From positions 1 to 31,090 of IMG/VR virus record IMGVR_UViG_3300032235_000179: DNA of 31,090 nucleotides, one strand, 5' to 3'. This document shows, in pieces, positions 8,801-17,192 of the stretch (its first letter is position 1; the number at the start of each line of letters is the position of its first letter). Made by a program: the position numbers and the translations under genes. The notes under the pieces were generated by a model. That model ran no database searches. It had not been told where the DNA came from and saw only the letters and a program-made list of their open reading frames with translations. Origin of the DNA: a virus.

Positions 8801-11800
8801 CTGGTTCATTTAGAGCACCAATATTTTATGATAGTGCAAATACATCATATTATTTAGATGCTAATTCATATTCAAGATTTAGTAGTTTAGCATTAGACCA
8901 ATCAAGAGTTGATAGTAGTAGATATCCAATTGGACATTACACACCCGGTGAAACTGTATTTGAATTTGACCCTATTTGGAATAATACTCAATTACAGGCA
9001 TACTTTAATAGTAGTAACGTAAGTTGGGTAGCTGATTCAACTGCACCTGGTGGATATGCAATATCAATAGTTGGAGCGGTAAACGTTGGTGGTGTATATG
9101 GAAGTGGATTTCCTTACATTCCGGTAGATACAAATGATGTATTCTATATGGAGTGTTGGATTAAATCAATTGGTAGTTCAAATAACCATTATATGGGTTC
9201 TATTGATTTTAATGAATCTTTTGGTAATTTGGGTGGTAACCCTGGTTCATTTGGATATTGGGTAATGAGTAATACTAATACTGGAACTTCTTGGGTTAAG
9301 GTAAGTGGATATATTAGTGGTTTTGGTGGTTCGGTGGGGCAATTTAGACCTGGTACAAAATATTGGACACCACAGGCGTTATTTAACTATGTTGGTGGTG
9401 GTACTTCATATATTAGTGGTTGGAAAGTAATAAAAGTAAGTGTACCTGGTAACAGAACATTTCAGGGTAGTGTATCATTTAGTGGAGGTATTACATCAAA
9501 TATATCAACAAGCGGTAACTTATTTATAAGAAATACATCACCAACAATATATTTGCAAGATACGGATAATCGTTCTGCAATGATTCATAATAACTCTAAT
9601 ATATTTTATGTATTAAGAGGTAGTGGTAATGATAGTACATCTTGGGCAACTGCAAATGGTTATTGGCCATTAGAATTAAATTTAGAAAATAATTACGCAA
9701 CACATGGTGGCGGTGGTCTATTTGTTGGTGATTTAGATGCTGATAGATTCCGTGATAGAAACGATACTTCATATTTTGTAGACCCAGCTAGTACTACAAA
9801 CATATATAACTTAAACTTAATTGGTGGTAAGCATACATATCTTACTATTAATCCTGGCAATGGCTGGGAAGCTATGGTTCGTTATATTGGTGGTAGTGGT
9901 AGTAGTTGGTATGTTGGAAAGCGTACTTCGACGCAATTATTAGGTAGTACAGATGCATTCCATTTTTATTCTGAAACTTCTGGTAGAACTGTTGGTGGAT
10001 ATGATACTGGTGGTAATCATTGGGCAGATGGTTCATCTCGTTCACCAATATTTTATGACCATAATAATACTGGATATTATATAGACCCTACAAGTCAAAG
10101 CAGATTTGCGGGTGGTATTGATTTTGATGGAGGAGCTGGATTACGAAGTGTAACTGCTGGTACATCCTATTCAAATCGTATTCAAATTAGAGAAGTAAGT
10201 GGATATAGTGGTAATACTTCAGCAGTTGGAGCACCTGCACTTGGTTTCCATTGGGGTAATGTGGTTGCATCAAATATTGCATTAGAACCAAGTGGTAGAA
10301 TTGCAATTACTAACAATCCCGGTACTTCATATGAAAACCTTATAGCAAATGATTTTTATTCATATTCGTTAAGAGGTACTGGTAATGTGGGCGGTACTGG
10401 AGCAGCATCTTGGCACCCATCTGGTATTTATTCAGCTGGATATAACTGGATTTATGGTGGTATAAATGGTGGTGGCGGAAACTGGGAGAACGTAAATGGT
10501 ATGTACGCAAGTATCTACTATGATAGAGATAATACTACATTTAGAGTAGACGCTAATGGTTCATCAAAATTAAGTACATTAAATGTTGACAATCTTAATA
10601 CTGGTAACTATATTAACATTGGATACACAAATAATAGTGAATCGATATCAACATCTTCATTTAGAGGTATAGATTGGCATACAACAGGTGACCCTAATTA
10701 TTACATTGGTAAACCTGCTGGTGGATGGACTCAACCATTGAATATAAGATTCTATACGGGTATTAGATTACAATCTCACGAATCATATGGAGGTACACAA
10801 TTTTTTAACATCAATACAGGTAGTACTGTAATGGCAGTTAATAATGGTGATAATTTTGTGCATGTGTACACCAGAATGTATGCACCAATTTACTATGATG
10901 AGAATAATGCTGGATATTATGTAGACCCTGCTTCTTATTCAAACTTAAACGAAGGTAACTTTGCTGGTAGAGTATGGTATAGTAACTATTTGGTAAGTAG
11001 AAACAATGGTGGTTTGATGGGTGATTACAATGTAAATGGTACATCATCTAAAGTAATTTGGACAATTGGTGAAAGCTGGCCAATTGGTAACATGTACGGA
11101 TTGGGTTATGAGTACGGAAGTGGATATGACCATCACCTTGCATTAAGAAACAATGGTACAACTTATTCTCGTATAGGTTTTGCGGGCGGTATGTATATTA
11201 GTGGTGATATTATCGCAAGTAGTATTTCATATGCATATGGTTCTTCAAGAGCACCAATATTCTATGATTACAATAATACTGGATTCTATATAGACCCTAA
11301 TGCTGGTACATCAATATATGTTGCTGGTTCAATTGTAACAACTGGAGCAAACAATTCAAATTCATACTTTGCAATGAACAATTCCTCTACATATTGGGGT
11401 CTTGTTGGTAACTATGGTGTGAATGATTGGAGATTAGGATATGGTGGTACAGGTAATTTAGTTGGTTGGAATTTAAGATGGGATAATGGTAGTACAGCAT
11501 GGGCACAAAACTTCCAAGCTAACATAGTTTATGATGCACAAAATACCGGATTTTATTCAGACCCTAATGGTACATCTGTATTTAGTAGAATTAACGTAAC
11601 TGATTATCTATACGCAAATAACGGAGCAGGTAGAATTTGGTTAAATGGTAACTTACACATAGATTCATTTAGTGGTAACGCAATTTACTTAAACTACTAT
11701 TCAAATCTACCAATTAGACATTATGGACACAATTATCATAGTGGATATGATATATATGAAGTAAACTCATTATATGCAGCTATATTCTATGATAATAATA

Positions 11801-13290
11801 ATAGTGGATTTTATGTAGACCCAACGGGTGATAGAACTACAAACATCAATGGTTGGAATACAACTACGCAAGCTAGAACAGGTGAAACTTTTAAATACAA
11901 CTATTGGAGACCTTATATAACTGGAGATACTAACTATTGGACAGGACAAATGGGATGGGGTACTACGGATTTTAATACCGTAATGACATGGGGTAGTGGA
12001 TTCTTTGATAGTTGGGGACCTGGTGCAAACAACCCTGGTGATACATCTCACTGGGTTGGTATTCAAACATATCACTATGTAAACGGATATAATAGTGGAT
12101 ATGGATGGCAGATGATGGGTGGTGTAACTGATTCATTATGGTGGAGACATAGTTGGTCATCTAATAGTGGTTGGTTCAAAGTTGCAATGTATGATAACAA
12201 CGCACATACTAACCGTTCATTATACGCAAATAGATACTACGATTCTGATGATACGGGATACTATATGGACCCAAATAGTACATCCGATTCAGCAATGAGA
12301 ATTAGAGGTGGTACATTCTATGGACCTAATCCATCGTGGGGAGCATATATGTGGGCTGGTTCAAATGGTAGACCTGATGGTTGGGCATCCGTTGTTACTA
12401 CAAATGGTAACTTACACTTAGATTGCCGTAATGGATATGAAACTTATATTAACCACTATTCTGGTAATAGAACTTATCTTTATGAGATAAGAACAAACTT
12501 TATTTACGATAGAGATAATACGGGATACTATTTAGACCCTAATGGTACATCATATATGAACGTTATTTACAACGGAATTATATATGACCACGATAGTACT
12601 TGGTATTTGGATTTGAACTCCGCATCAAGAACTGCTGGTATGAACGCATTCTTTACTGGATTGTCAAATATGTATCGTATGGGTGTTTCCAATGGATGGG
12701 GTGCATACGAAGGATTTGGTATATCTAACTCTGATAATGGTGCAAACGCAACATTTGAGGTGAACGTAAATGGTAATGGTGACTGGACATCTACTGGTTT
12801 CAACTCTAACGCTCGTAAATATGAGTGGTATTGTGGATACACCAAAATGATGGACTTGGATGAAGGTGGACACTTGAGAACTAGAGGTGCACAATGGGAG
12901 TGGAATGGTTTCTCTGATGCAGATTTGAAAACCAACTTACAGGTTATTGATAATGCATTAGAAAAAATATCACAAATTAGTGGTTACACTTATGAATTTA
13001 CTGAAGATTCTCCATATAGAAACAATGATATTGAGGAAAGAACACATGGAGCTGGTTTAATAGCACAAGAAGTTGAAGCAGTATTGCCTGTATTGGTTGA
13101 TGAAGATTGGGTTGGTGGTGAATACAATAGATACTTCAAAACTCTTAACTATAATGGTGTACATGGTTTGACTGTTCAGGGTATCAAAGAATTAAAAGGA
13201 TACCATGATACATTAGAAGATAGAGTTGCTGCATTAGAAAGCAGATTAGAACAATTGGAAGCACGAATTCAAAATTTAGAAAACCAATAA
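5857..13290 (+). CDS. 2477-residue long tail fibre with collagen-like tracts, YD-type repeats and C-terminal S74 chaperone
   Basis: Residues 1-232 are beta-rich (ITGSLLVSSS, FVGDGSGITNIPASSIG). Residues 233-572 and 707-854 are collagen-like tracts. Between them lies a TTDNG module plus KAGQIYYNTSDTNIYRYNGTTW. Residues ~990-2260 carry about eleven spaced repeats of the type PIFYDxxNTgYYxDPxxxS separated by variable beta domains. The end (from ~2353) is an intramolecular chaperone/peptidase S74 domain: SDADLK with the candidate Ser2353/Lys2358 dyad, then GAGLIAQEVEAVLPVLV, LNYNGVHGLTVQGIKEL and a coiled coil (LEDRVAALESRLEQLEARI). In this family the domain drives trimerisation and then cleaves itself off before the Ser. 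ATG 5857 follows the previous stop by 17 bases. Probably the major long fibre. Confidence 0.88.
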   Translation: MEFNGKSPNGLNQLSASLVSLFVSGGAVINVSPQSVNVLTDITASGVQTSEINSPNGGTLSIQNNVKITGSLLVSSSVSASSVVANTFVGDGSGITNIPASSIGDIDRLKSGSAQAVISPNKGLEVQTSLTVKDFLVVTGSGIFRGDLSVAGTINTTELKATYISSSIIFASGSNKFGDNVVDKHEFTGSLGISGSIFVTGNTIATDVTTDEVLVLNTTTGRIGRKFAAASSGTSGTSGTSGTTGSSGTTGSSGTTGSEGTSGSGGTSGSGGTSGTSGSGGTSGTSGTSGTSGSGGTSGSSGSSGSAGTTGSAGTTGSSGTSGTSGTSGTSGTSGSSGTSGSGGTSGTSGSSGSSGSTGSAGTTGSAGTTGSAGTTGSSGTTGSSGTSGTSGTSGTSGTSGTSGTSGITGAGGSSGSSGSSGSSGSSGSGGTTGSSGTSGSGGSGGTSGTSGSSGLTGAGGGSGSSGSGGTSGTSGTSGTSGTSGTSGTSGTSGSSGSSGSSGTMGTAGSGGTSGTSGTSGTSGTSGTNGTSGTSGTSGTSGTSGTSGTSGSAGATGSSGSAGTSGTSGTSGALSITGTTDNGVITLNGSSPNVTAEANLRFDGTTLTVTGNETISGNLTVGGTIRAQQIFVQYISASLIYASGSNIFGDATNDKQEFTGSVEIRDSITIPAFSSNPVGTKAGQIYYNTSDTNIYRYNGTTWLAAAGTSGSAGTSGTSGTSGSSGTSGTSGTSGTSGSSGSSGTMGTAGTGGTSGTSGTSGTSGTSGTSGTSGTSGSSGTMGTAGSGGSSGTSGTSGTRGTSGSSGSSGSSGSSGNAGVPGSPGTPGASGSSGSSGSSGSSGSSGSSGSSGSSGINAGITSFTNPADNRVLTAVSANTINAEANLTFDGSTLALNGAFSNGNFYINGYGYDTSNVDQWPHIYWLRNTGAGWDEGLIKNSSSRGFFGKAGFGIHMDSSKAFHIFSSGWTANFGVEHGGTAIAAGSFRAPIFYDSANTSYYLDANSYSRFSSLALDQSRVDSSRYPIGHYTPGETVFEFDPIWNNTQLQAYFNSSNVSWVADSTAPGGYAISIVGAVNVGGVYGSGFPYIPVDTNDVFYMECWIKSIGSSNNHYMGSIDFNESFGNLGGNPGSFGYWVMSNTNTGTSWVKVSGYISGFGGSVGQFRPGTKYWTPQALFNYVGGGTSYISGWKVIKVSVPGNRTFQGSVSFSGGITSNISTSGNLFIRNTSPTIYLQDTDNRSAMIHNNSNIFYVLRGSGNDSTSWATANGYWPLELNLENNYATHGGGGLFVGDLDADRFRDRNDTSYFVDPASTTNIYNLNLIGGKHTYLTINPGNGWEAMVRYIGGSGSSWYVGKRTSTQLLGSTDAFHFYSETSGRTVGGYDTGGNHWADGSSRSPIFYDHNNTGYYIDPTSQSRFAGGIDFDGGAGLRSVTAGTSYSNRIQIREVSGYSGNTSAVGAPALGFHWGNVVASNIALEPSGRIAITNNPGTSYENLIANDFYSYSLRGTGNVGGTGAASWHPSGIYSAGYNWIYGGINGGGGNWENVNGMYASIYYDRDNTTFRVDANGSSKLSTLNVDNLNTGNYINIGYTNNSESISTSSFRGIDWHTTGDPNYYIGKPAGGWTQPLNIRFYTGIRLQSHESYGGTQFFNINTGSTVMAVNNGDNFVHVYTRMYAPIYYDENNAGYYVDPASYSNLNEGNFAGRVWYSNYLVSRNNGGLMGDYNVNGTSSKVIWTIGESWPIGNMYGLGYEYGSGYDHHLALRNNGTTYSRIGFAGGMYISGDIIASSISYAYGSSRAPIFYDYNNTGFYIDPNAGTSIYVAGSIVTTGANNSNSYFAMNNSSTYWGLVGNYGVNDWRLGYGGTGNLVGWNLRWDNGSTAWAQNFQANIVYDAQNTGFYSDPNGTSVFSRINVTDYLYANNGAGRIWLNGNLHIDSFSGNAIYLNYYSNLPIRHYGHNYHSGYDIYEVNSLYAAIFYDNNNSGFYVDPTGDRTTNINGWNTTTQARTGETFKYNYWRPYITGDTNYWTGQMGWGTTDFNTVMTWGSGFFDSWGPGANNPGDTSHWVGIQTYHYVNGYNSGYGWQMMGGVTDSLWWRHSWSSNSGWFKVAMYDNNAHTNRSLYANRYYDSDDTGYYMDPNSTSDSAMRIRGGTFYGPNPSWGAYMWAGSNGRPDGWASVVTTNGNLHLDCRNGYETYINHYSGNRTYLYEIRTNFIYDRDNTGYYLDPNGTSYMNVIYNGIIYDHDSTWYLDLNSASRTAGMNAFFTGLSNMYRMGVSNGWGAYEGFGISNSDNGANATFEVNVNGNGDWTSTGFNSNARKYEWYCGYTKMMDLDEGGHLRTRGAQWEWNGFSDADLKTNLQVIDNALEKISQISGYTYEFTEDSPYRNNDIEERTHGAGLIAQEVEAVLPVLVDEDWVGGEYNRYFKTLNYNGVHGLTVQGIKELKGYHDTLEDRVAALESRLEQLEARIQNLENQ
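6553..7572 (+). repeat. Collagen-like tract 1 of the S74 fibre
   Basis: Residues 233-572, about 340 residues of Gly-X-Y, mostly GTS, GSS, GTT, GSA and GGT, with no proline. Unlike the first fibre it lacks the DGT-F-FGSS interruptions. It is followed directly by the module starting LSITGTTDNG (7573 onward). Confidence 0.9.
7975..8418 (+). repeat. Collagen-like tract 2 of the S74 fibre
   Basis: Residues 707-854, about 148 residues of Gly-X-Y. It contains the only proline-bearing collagen triplets I found in the window (GVPGSPGTPG near 8309-8338). It is followed by a divergent third copy of the capping module (ADNRVLTAVSANTINAEANL). Confidence 0.9.
8815..12630 (+). repeat. Eleven dispersed 'FYDxxNTgYYxDP' protein repeats
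   Basis: Copies begin near 8815, 9745, 10039, 10507, 10882, 11251, 11518, 11776, 12226, 12496 and 12565. Consensus is roughly (A/S)-P-I-F-Y-D-x-x-N-T-G-Y-Y-x-D-P-x-x-x-S. They separate non-identical insert domains of about 60 to 300 residues, except the last pair, which are adjacent. They probably mark shaft or knob junctions that punctuate the fibre. Confidence 0.8.
12913..13290 (+). other. Peptidase S74 intramolecular chaperone domain and self-cleavage site
   Basis: This segment encodes residues 2353 to the end. The cleavage site is expected just before Ser2353 in FSDADLK, with Lys2358 as the partner of the Ser-Lys dyad known for this family. The mature fibre would end at about residue 2352 and a ~125-residue chaperone would be released. 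The terminal heptad-like LEDRVAALESRLEQLEARI is consistent with a trimeric coiled coil. Confidence 0.75.
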
Positions 13291-13311
13291 TTAAAGTTAT
13301 AAGTAATTAAT

Positions 13312-13659
13312 ATGGCAAATACATACGAATATATTATCAAAGCAATATCTACAGATACTGCTAGAATTAATAAGCAGGAGTTTCCTAATGTAATTAGGGC
13401 TATCCATTGGGATTTAAAGGCAACGGATGAAAATGGAAATGTTGAAATAATTCCAAGTATAACAACTTTTGTAAAATTTATGACAAGACATACTGGTAGT
13501 TTTACACCATATAGTAATGTAACGGAAAATCAGGTTGTAAATTGGATTGATGAAGCGGCTGATACCGATTCTATGAAATTTGGAATAGATTTGGCAATTA
13601 GTAAAGCAAATATACCTGTTTCAACAAATCATATTGATAATTTACCTTGGAAAGAATAA
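13312..13659 (+). CDS. Small conserved phage protein, paralogue A
   Basis: A 115-residue protein, ATG 21 bases after the fibre stop, probably on the same transcript. It shares a clear pattern with the next gene: an N-terminal YEY/YEW beta strand, an IRAIHWDLKATDENGN stretch, TGSFTPYSNVTENQVVNWI and a closing LPW motif. Similar small proteins with NG-turn, 'F-PY-LTE-VxxW' and LPW signatures occur in T4-like marine phages and have no assigned function. I infer a structural or assembly role from position only. Confidence 0.6.
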   Translation: MANTYEYIIKAISTDTARINKQEFPNVIRAIHWDLKATDENGNVEIIPSITTFVKFMTRHTGSFTPYSNVTENQVVNWIDEAADTDSMKFGIDLAISKANIPVSTNHIDNLPWKE

Positions 13660-13675
13660 AAAATAAAAAATAACT

Positions 13676-13684
13676 ATATTTATA
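13676..13684 (+). promoter_or_regulatory. Putative phage promoter motif ATATTTATA
   Basis: ATATTTATA ends exactly 23 bases before ATG 13708, the same spacing as at 5138, 16592 and 17193. The flanks are very AT-rich, so the spacing is the main support. Confidence 0.5.
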
Positions 13685-13707
13685 ATATATAATAAACGAA
13701 CAAAAAA

Positions 13708-14106
13708 ATGGGATATACATACGAATGGAAAGTTACTGGAATTAAAAAAGTAAATTCTGAAAATATAAATGAAGCAATAATTGGTACACAATGGAAAGTT
13801 ATTTGTACCGATGAAGATGGTAATACTGGGGAGTTTGTAGGGGCAACTCCATTTAACTTACAATCAATTGATACTGGCAGTTTTACGCCATACGAAAATT
13901 TGACTGAAGAACAAGTATTGGGATGGGTTAAAAATGTAGTAAGTGGTTCAAATAGGATGACAAATTATTGGGACCATATTCAGGGACAAATGAATAAACA
14001 AATTGACAGAAGTAAATTATCATTTACCGAAGTTAGTGATATTAGTTTACCTTGGTCACCAACAAGTGGTTCAGTAACACCTGACCCATTGGCTAAAGAT
14101 TACTAA
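13708..14106 (+). CDS. Small conserved phage protein, paralogue B
   Basis: A 132-residue protein that looks like a duplicate of the preceding gene: YEWKVTGIKKV at the start, GTQWKVICTDEDGNTGEF, TGSFTPYENLTEEQVLGWV matching the neighbour's TGSFTPYSNVTENQVVNWI, and SLPWSPTSG near the end. It extends ~17 residues past the LPW motif. It has its own ATATTTATA motif and is followed by a strong terminator, so it forms a one-gene unit ahead of the sheath gene. Function unknown. Confidence 0.6.
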   Translation: MGYTYEWKVTGIKKVNSENINEAIIGTQWKVICTDEDGNTGEFVGATPFNLQSIDTGSFTPYENLTEEQVLGWVKNVVSGSNRMTNYWDHIQGQMNKQIDRSKLSFTEVSDISLPWSPTSGSVTPDPLAKDY

Positions 14107-14129
14107 TAGTAATACAAATTATTATTTTT

Positions 14130-14178
14130 AATACCCAAAGCATATATTTAATATAAAATTTATGTTTTGGGTATTTTG
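14130..14178 (+). terminator. Intrinsic terminator before the sheath gene
   Basis: Arms AATACCCAAA (14130-14139) and TTTGGGTATT (14166-14175) pair perfectly. The stem can continue inward through one G-U pair and CATA/TATG. The loop is AT-rich and the 3' side ends in a T-run (TTTTG). Because AATA...TATT is symmetric it could also act in reverse, but no reverse gene is present. Confidence 0.75.
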
Positions 14179-14181
14179 TTT

Positions 14182-14190
14182 ATATTTATA
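14182..14190 (+). promoter_or_regulatory. Putative phage promoter motif ATATTTATA ahead of the sheath gene
   Basis: It lies 4 bases after the terminator T-run and 58 bases before ATG 14249. The longer leader is accounted for by a 27-base hairpin (14191-14217) that starts immediately after the motif. Confidence 0.5.
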
Positions 14191-14217
14191 TGTGTAAATT
14201 GGAAAACCTTTTACACA
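14191..14217 (+). other. 5' leader hairpin of the sheath mRNA
   Basis: Arms TGTGTAAA (14191-14198) and TTTACACA (14210-14217) pair perfectly. An inner GG/CC pair closes an AAAA loop. There is no T-run, so it is not a terminator. Its place at the expected 5' end of a very abundant structural mRNA suggests an mRNA-stabilising or regulatory element (inference). Confidence 0.5.
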
Positions 14218-14248
14218 ATAACAAACATAGAATTTTAGAGATAAAAAA

Positions 14249-16570
14249 ATGGCAGAAAGAATTGTATCACCCGGTGTATTCACAAGAGAAAACGATTTAT
14301 CCTTCTTAACGCAAGGAATCGGTGAAATCGGCGCAGCATTTATAGGTCCTTTCAAACAAGGACCGGCATTCGTACCAACGATTGTAAGAACTCAATCGGA
14401 ATTTGAAGAAATCTTCGGAACTCCGGATGGAACATATTATACTGAATACGCAGTACAACAGTATTTAGCAGAAGCAGGTTCAGCAACTATTGTAAGAGTA
14501 GCTGGTGTTGGTGGATATCAGCAAATAGCACCAATTGCAATTAAAGGTGTGGATATTAATGGAAACTCCAAAATAGTAGGAGTTTTATATTCAACTGCTA
14601 ATGGTGATGAAAAAGTAGGTTTTCCTTCGGCAACAATAACAACAGCAACATCACCGTCTGGTTCATTTGAAATCTCTGGTTCTGGAATTGGATATGTATC
14701 ATCTTCGATTTTTGCAACGGCTACAAATGATATAGCTGATGTATTTGGTGAATCTCCATTTGGTTCTAAGAAAGCATATTCTTACATTTATTTAGAAAAT
14801 ACTGTAAGTGCTTCTTATACTGGTTCTGGATTAGCTAGTGTTGGTGTTTCAAATTTACCAACTCAAGATTACGCATTTGATGCTAACGCAGCTGAAACAC
14901 CAACCGTTCAATCTCAATTAATTAGTGGTGAGAGATACAATTTGTTTAAATTTGTAACATTAGGACATGGTACATTATACAATACTAAATTCAAAATTGG
15001 TATTTCTAATGTTAAAGCAGCTGGTGAAGATGGAGCAACTGATTATTCTACGTTTACTGTAACAATTCGTTCTTATAGTGATACTGATAAGAGAAAAGTT
15101 GTTTTAGAAAATTACTCTAATGTAAACTTAGACCCTGCTTCTCCAAACTATATTGCAAGAAAAATTGGTGATAGATATATGACTATCGATGGTAATGGTA
15201 AAATTACTGAATTTGGTGATTACTCAAACCAATCAAAATATATAAGAGTTGAAGTTCAAAACACTACTGATTTGGGTGGACCTGGTTCATATCCTATCTC
15301 AGCAGCACCATTTGGACATGGGGCATATACAAACCCAATCAAAGCAAACAGTAACGCTGAGGCTAGACAATTCCCAGCAGTAACTTTCCAAACAAATTCA
15401 ACTGGAAACACATCATCATCTCCAATTTATTATGCTGGATTTGATTTTGAAACTACTGGAATTTCAAACGATAACAAACAATATTTAAAACCAATTCCTG
15501 TTGGAGCTCAAACTGGTTCTAACGTAGCATTTGCATTTGATTCTCAATTATCATATGTAATGACTGGTTCGGTTTCATCTGATATGGTTAAGAGACAATT
15601 TGTATTAGGATTCCAAAATGGATTCGATGGTACTAATCCAACAATACCTGTTAATTTGGGAACTGATATTAGTGCAGCTAATACACAAGGATTTAATTGT
15701 TCAACATCTACGGCATCTGGTTCAGTAGCATACGCTAAAGCAATCAACGCTGTATCAAATCCTGATGAATGGGATATCAATATGGTTGTAACTCCTGGTA
15801 TTATTAGAAGATTACATCCAGCAATTACTACGAGAGCAATTGATATGTGTGAAGATAGACAAGATTGTTTCTATATAGCTGATTTTAACTCTTCGGATGA
15901 TACTATTACTGCTGCAACTGAACAAGCTAACTCTGTTGATTCAAATTATGTAGCAACTTACTACCCTTGGGTTAAGACTATTGATAACAACACAAATAAA
16001 TTAATGAGTGTTCCACCATCAGTATTGTTACCGGCTGTTTACGCAAGTAATGATAGATTAGCAGCTGAATGGTTCGCACCTGCTGGTTTGAATAGAGGTG
16101 GTATCACTGGGGCAGTAAGTGTATTAAATAGATTAACACACTCTGAAAGAGATACTTTATATGAGAACAAAGTAAACCCAATTGCAGCATTCCCTGGACA
16201 AGGTATTGTAGCATTTGGACAAAAAACATTGCAAGATAAAGCATCTGCATTAGATAGAATTAATGTAAGAAGATTATTAATCACTGTTAAGAAATACATT
16301 GCTTCTACATCTCGTTATTTGGTGTTCGAACAAAACACAACAACAACAAGAGCTAAGTTTTTGGCAACTGTTAATCCATATTTGGAAAACATTCAAAAAA
16401 GACAAGGTTTGTTTGCATTTAGAGTGGTGATGGATGAAACTAACAACACTCCTGATGTAATTGATAGAAACATATTAGCAGGACAAATTTTCTTACAACC
16501 GGCTAAGACAGCTGAATTCATTGTAATTGATTTCAACATCTTACCAACTGGAGCAAGTTTTACAGCATAA
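14249..16570 (+). CDS. Tail sheath protein (gp18-like)
   Basis: A 773-residue protein. The N terminus (IVSPGVFTRENDLSFLTQGIG, then AAFIGPFKQGPAFVP, a SEFEEIFGTPDG stretch and YLAEAGSATIVRVAG) is the signature of contractile tail sheaths of the T4 gp18 family. The C-terminal part (RINVRRLLITVKKYIA..., RDILAGQIFLQPAKTAEFIVIDF-type ending) matches the conserved domain that contacts the tube and neighbouring subunits. T4 gp18 is about 659 residues, so the variable outer domain is larger here. It is the first gene of the tail block, has its own promoter motif and leader hairpin, and is followed by the tube gene, the usual order. ATG is preceded by GAGATAAAAAA, no strong Shine-Dalgarno. Confidence 0.93.
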   Translation: MAERIVSPGVFTRENDLSFLTQGIGEIGAAFIGPFKQGPAFVPTIVRTQSEFEEIFGTPDGTYYTEYAVQQYLAEAGSATIVRVAGVGGYQQIAPIAIKGVDINGNSKIVGVLYSTANGDEKVGFPSATITTATSPSGSFEISGSGIGYVSSSIFATATNDIADVFGESPFGSKKAYSYIYLENTVSASYTGSGLASVGVSNLPTQDYAFDANAAETPTVQSQLISGERYNLFKFVTLGHGTLYNTKFKIGISNVKAAGEDGATDYSTFTVTIRSYSDTDKRKVVLENYSNVNLDPASPNYIARKIGDRYMTIDGNGKITEFGDYSNQSKYIRVEVQNTTDLGGPGSYPISAAPFGHGAYTNPIKANSNAEARQFPAVTFQTNSTGNTSSSPIYYAGFDFETTGISNDNKQYLKPIPVGAQTGSNVAFAFDSQLSYVMTGSVSSDMVKRQFVLGFQNGFDGTNPTIPVNLGTDISAANTQGFNCSTSTASGSVAYAKAINAVSNPDEWDINMVVTPGIIRRLHPAITTRAIDMCEDRQDCFYIADFNSSDDTITAATEQANSVDSNYVATYYPWVKTIDNNTNKLMSVPPSVLLPAVYASNDRLAAEWFAPAGLNRGGITGAVSVLNRLTHSERDTLYENKVNPIAAFPGQGIVAFGQKTLQDKASALDRINVRRLLITVKKYIASTSRYLVFEQNTTTTRAKFLATVNPYLENIQKRQGLFAFRVVMDETNNTPDVIDRNILAGQIFLQPAKTAEFIVIDFNILPTGASFTA

Positions 16571-16591
16571 TATAAAAAAAACAAAAAAACA

Positions 16592-16600
16592 ATATTTATT
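16592..16600 (+). promoter_or_regulatory. Putative phage promoter motif ATATTTATT ahead of the tube gene
   Basis: A one-base variant ending exactly 23 bases before ATG 16624. It gives the tube gene its own start in addition to possible read-through from the sheath gene. Confidence 0.45.
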
Positions 16601-16623
16601 ACTAACAAAGGATATTAAATAAG

Positions 16624-17118
16624 ATGGCAGAAATATTAGAATACGGACAGATTTTCTTTCAGAATTTCGAACCCAAAATGAAAAACCGATTTGTGATGGA
16701 ATTCACTGGTACAGGAATTGAAGCATATATGGTTAAAACGGCAAATAGACCTTCAATTCAATTTGAAAAGGTAACATTAGACCACATTAATGTTAAAAGA
16801 CAATTGAAAGGTAAAGGTGAGTGGCAAGATTTAGAAGTAACTTTGTATGACCCTATTGTCCCATCAGCCGCACAAGCAGTAATGGAATGGATTCGTTTAT
16901 CACATGAATCAATTACAGGTAGAGATGGTTATGCTGATTTCTATAAAAAAGATATAACTATCAAAATGCTAGGACCGGTAGGTGATGTAGTTGAAGAATG
17001 GACATTAATGGGAGCATTTATTACTAACGCTAACTTTGGTGATTTGGATTGGTCTTCAAATGACCCAGCTATGATAACATTGACACTATCGATGGATTAT
17101 GCTATTTTACAATACTAA
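16624..17118 (+). CDS. Tail tube protein (gp19-like)
   Basis: A 164-residue protein, the same size as T4 gp19 (163 residues). Recognisable features are FEPKMKNRFVMEFTG near the start, IEAYMVKTANRPSIQFEKVTLDH, WQDLEVTLYDPI, the block KKDITIKMLGPVGDVVEEWTLMGAFI and a final LTLSMDYAILQY strand. This is the conserved hexamer-forming beta-barrel of contractile tail tubes. It sits directly behind the sheath gene and is closed by a strong terminator, so sheath plus tube form one unit that can be expressed at very high level. Confidence 0.93.
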   Translation: MAEILEYGQIFFQNFEPKMKNRFVMEFTGTGIEAYMVKTANRPSIQFEKVTLDHINVKRQLKGKGEWQDLEVTLYDPIVPSAAQAVMEWIRLSHESITGRDGYADFYKKDITIKMLGPVGDVVEEWTLMGAFITNANFGDLDWSSNDPAMITLTLSMDYAILQY

Positions 17119-17135
17119 TATTGAATAATAAAATT

Positions 17136-17166
17136 AAAAGGAGAATCAAAAGTTCTCCTTTTTTTT
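17136..17166 (+). terminator. Intrinsic terminator after the tube gene
   Basis: Perfect arms AAAAGGAGAA (17136-17145) and TTCTCCTTTT (17153-17162) enclose a 7-base loop. The 3' side continues as an eight-T run to 17166. It separates the abundant sheath/tube transcript from the chaperone gene. Confidence 0.9.
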
Positions 17167-17192
17167 ATGCTTTTCAATTTTTTTAATTTTAT

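Noticed and set aside
10838-12935. Several reverse-strand open frames of 60-120 codons under the long fibre gene
   Set aside because: They are shadows of the fibre frame, with Tyr/His/Pro-rich nonsense composition and no regulatory signals.
8815-13290. Variable region of a diversity-generating retroelement in the fibre
   Set aside because: No reverse transcriptase, template repeat or paired near-identical segment was seen in the window.
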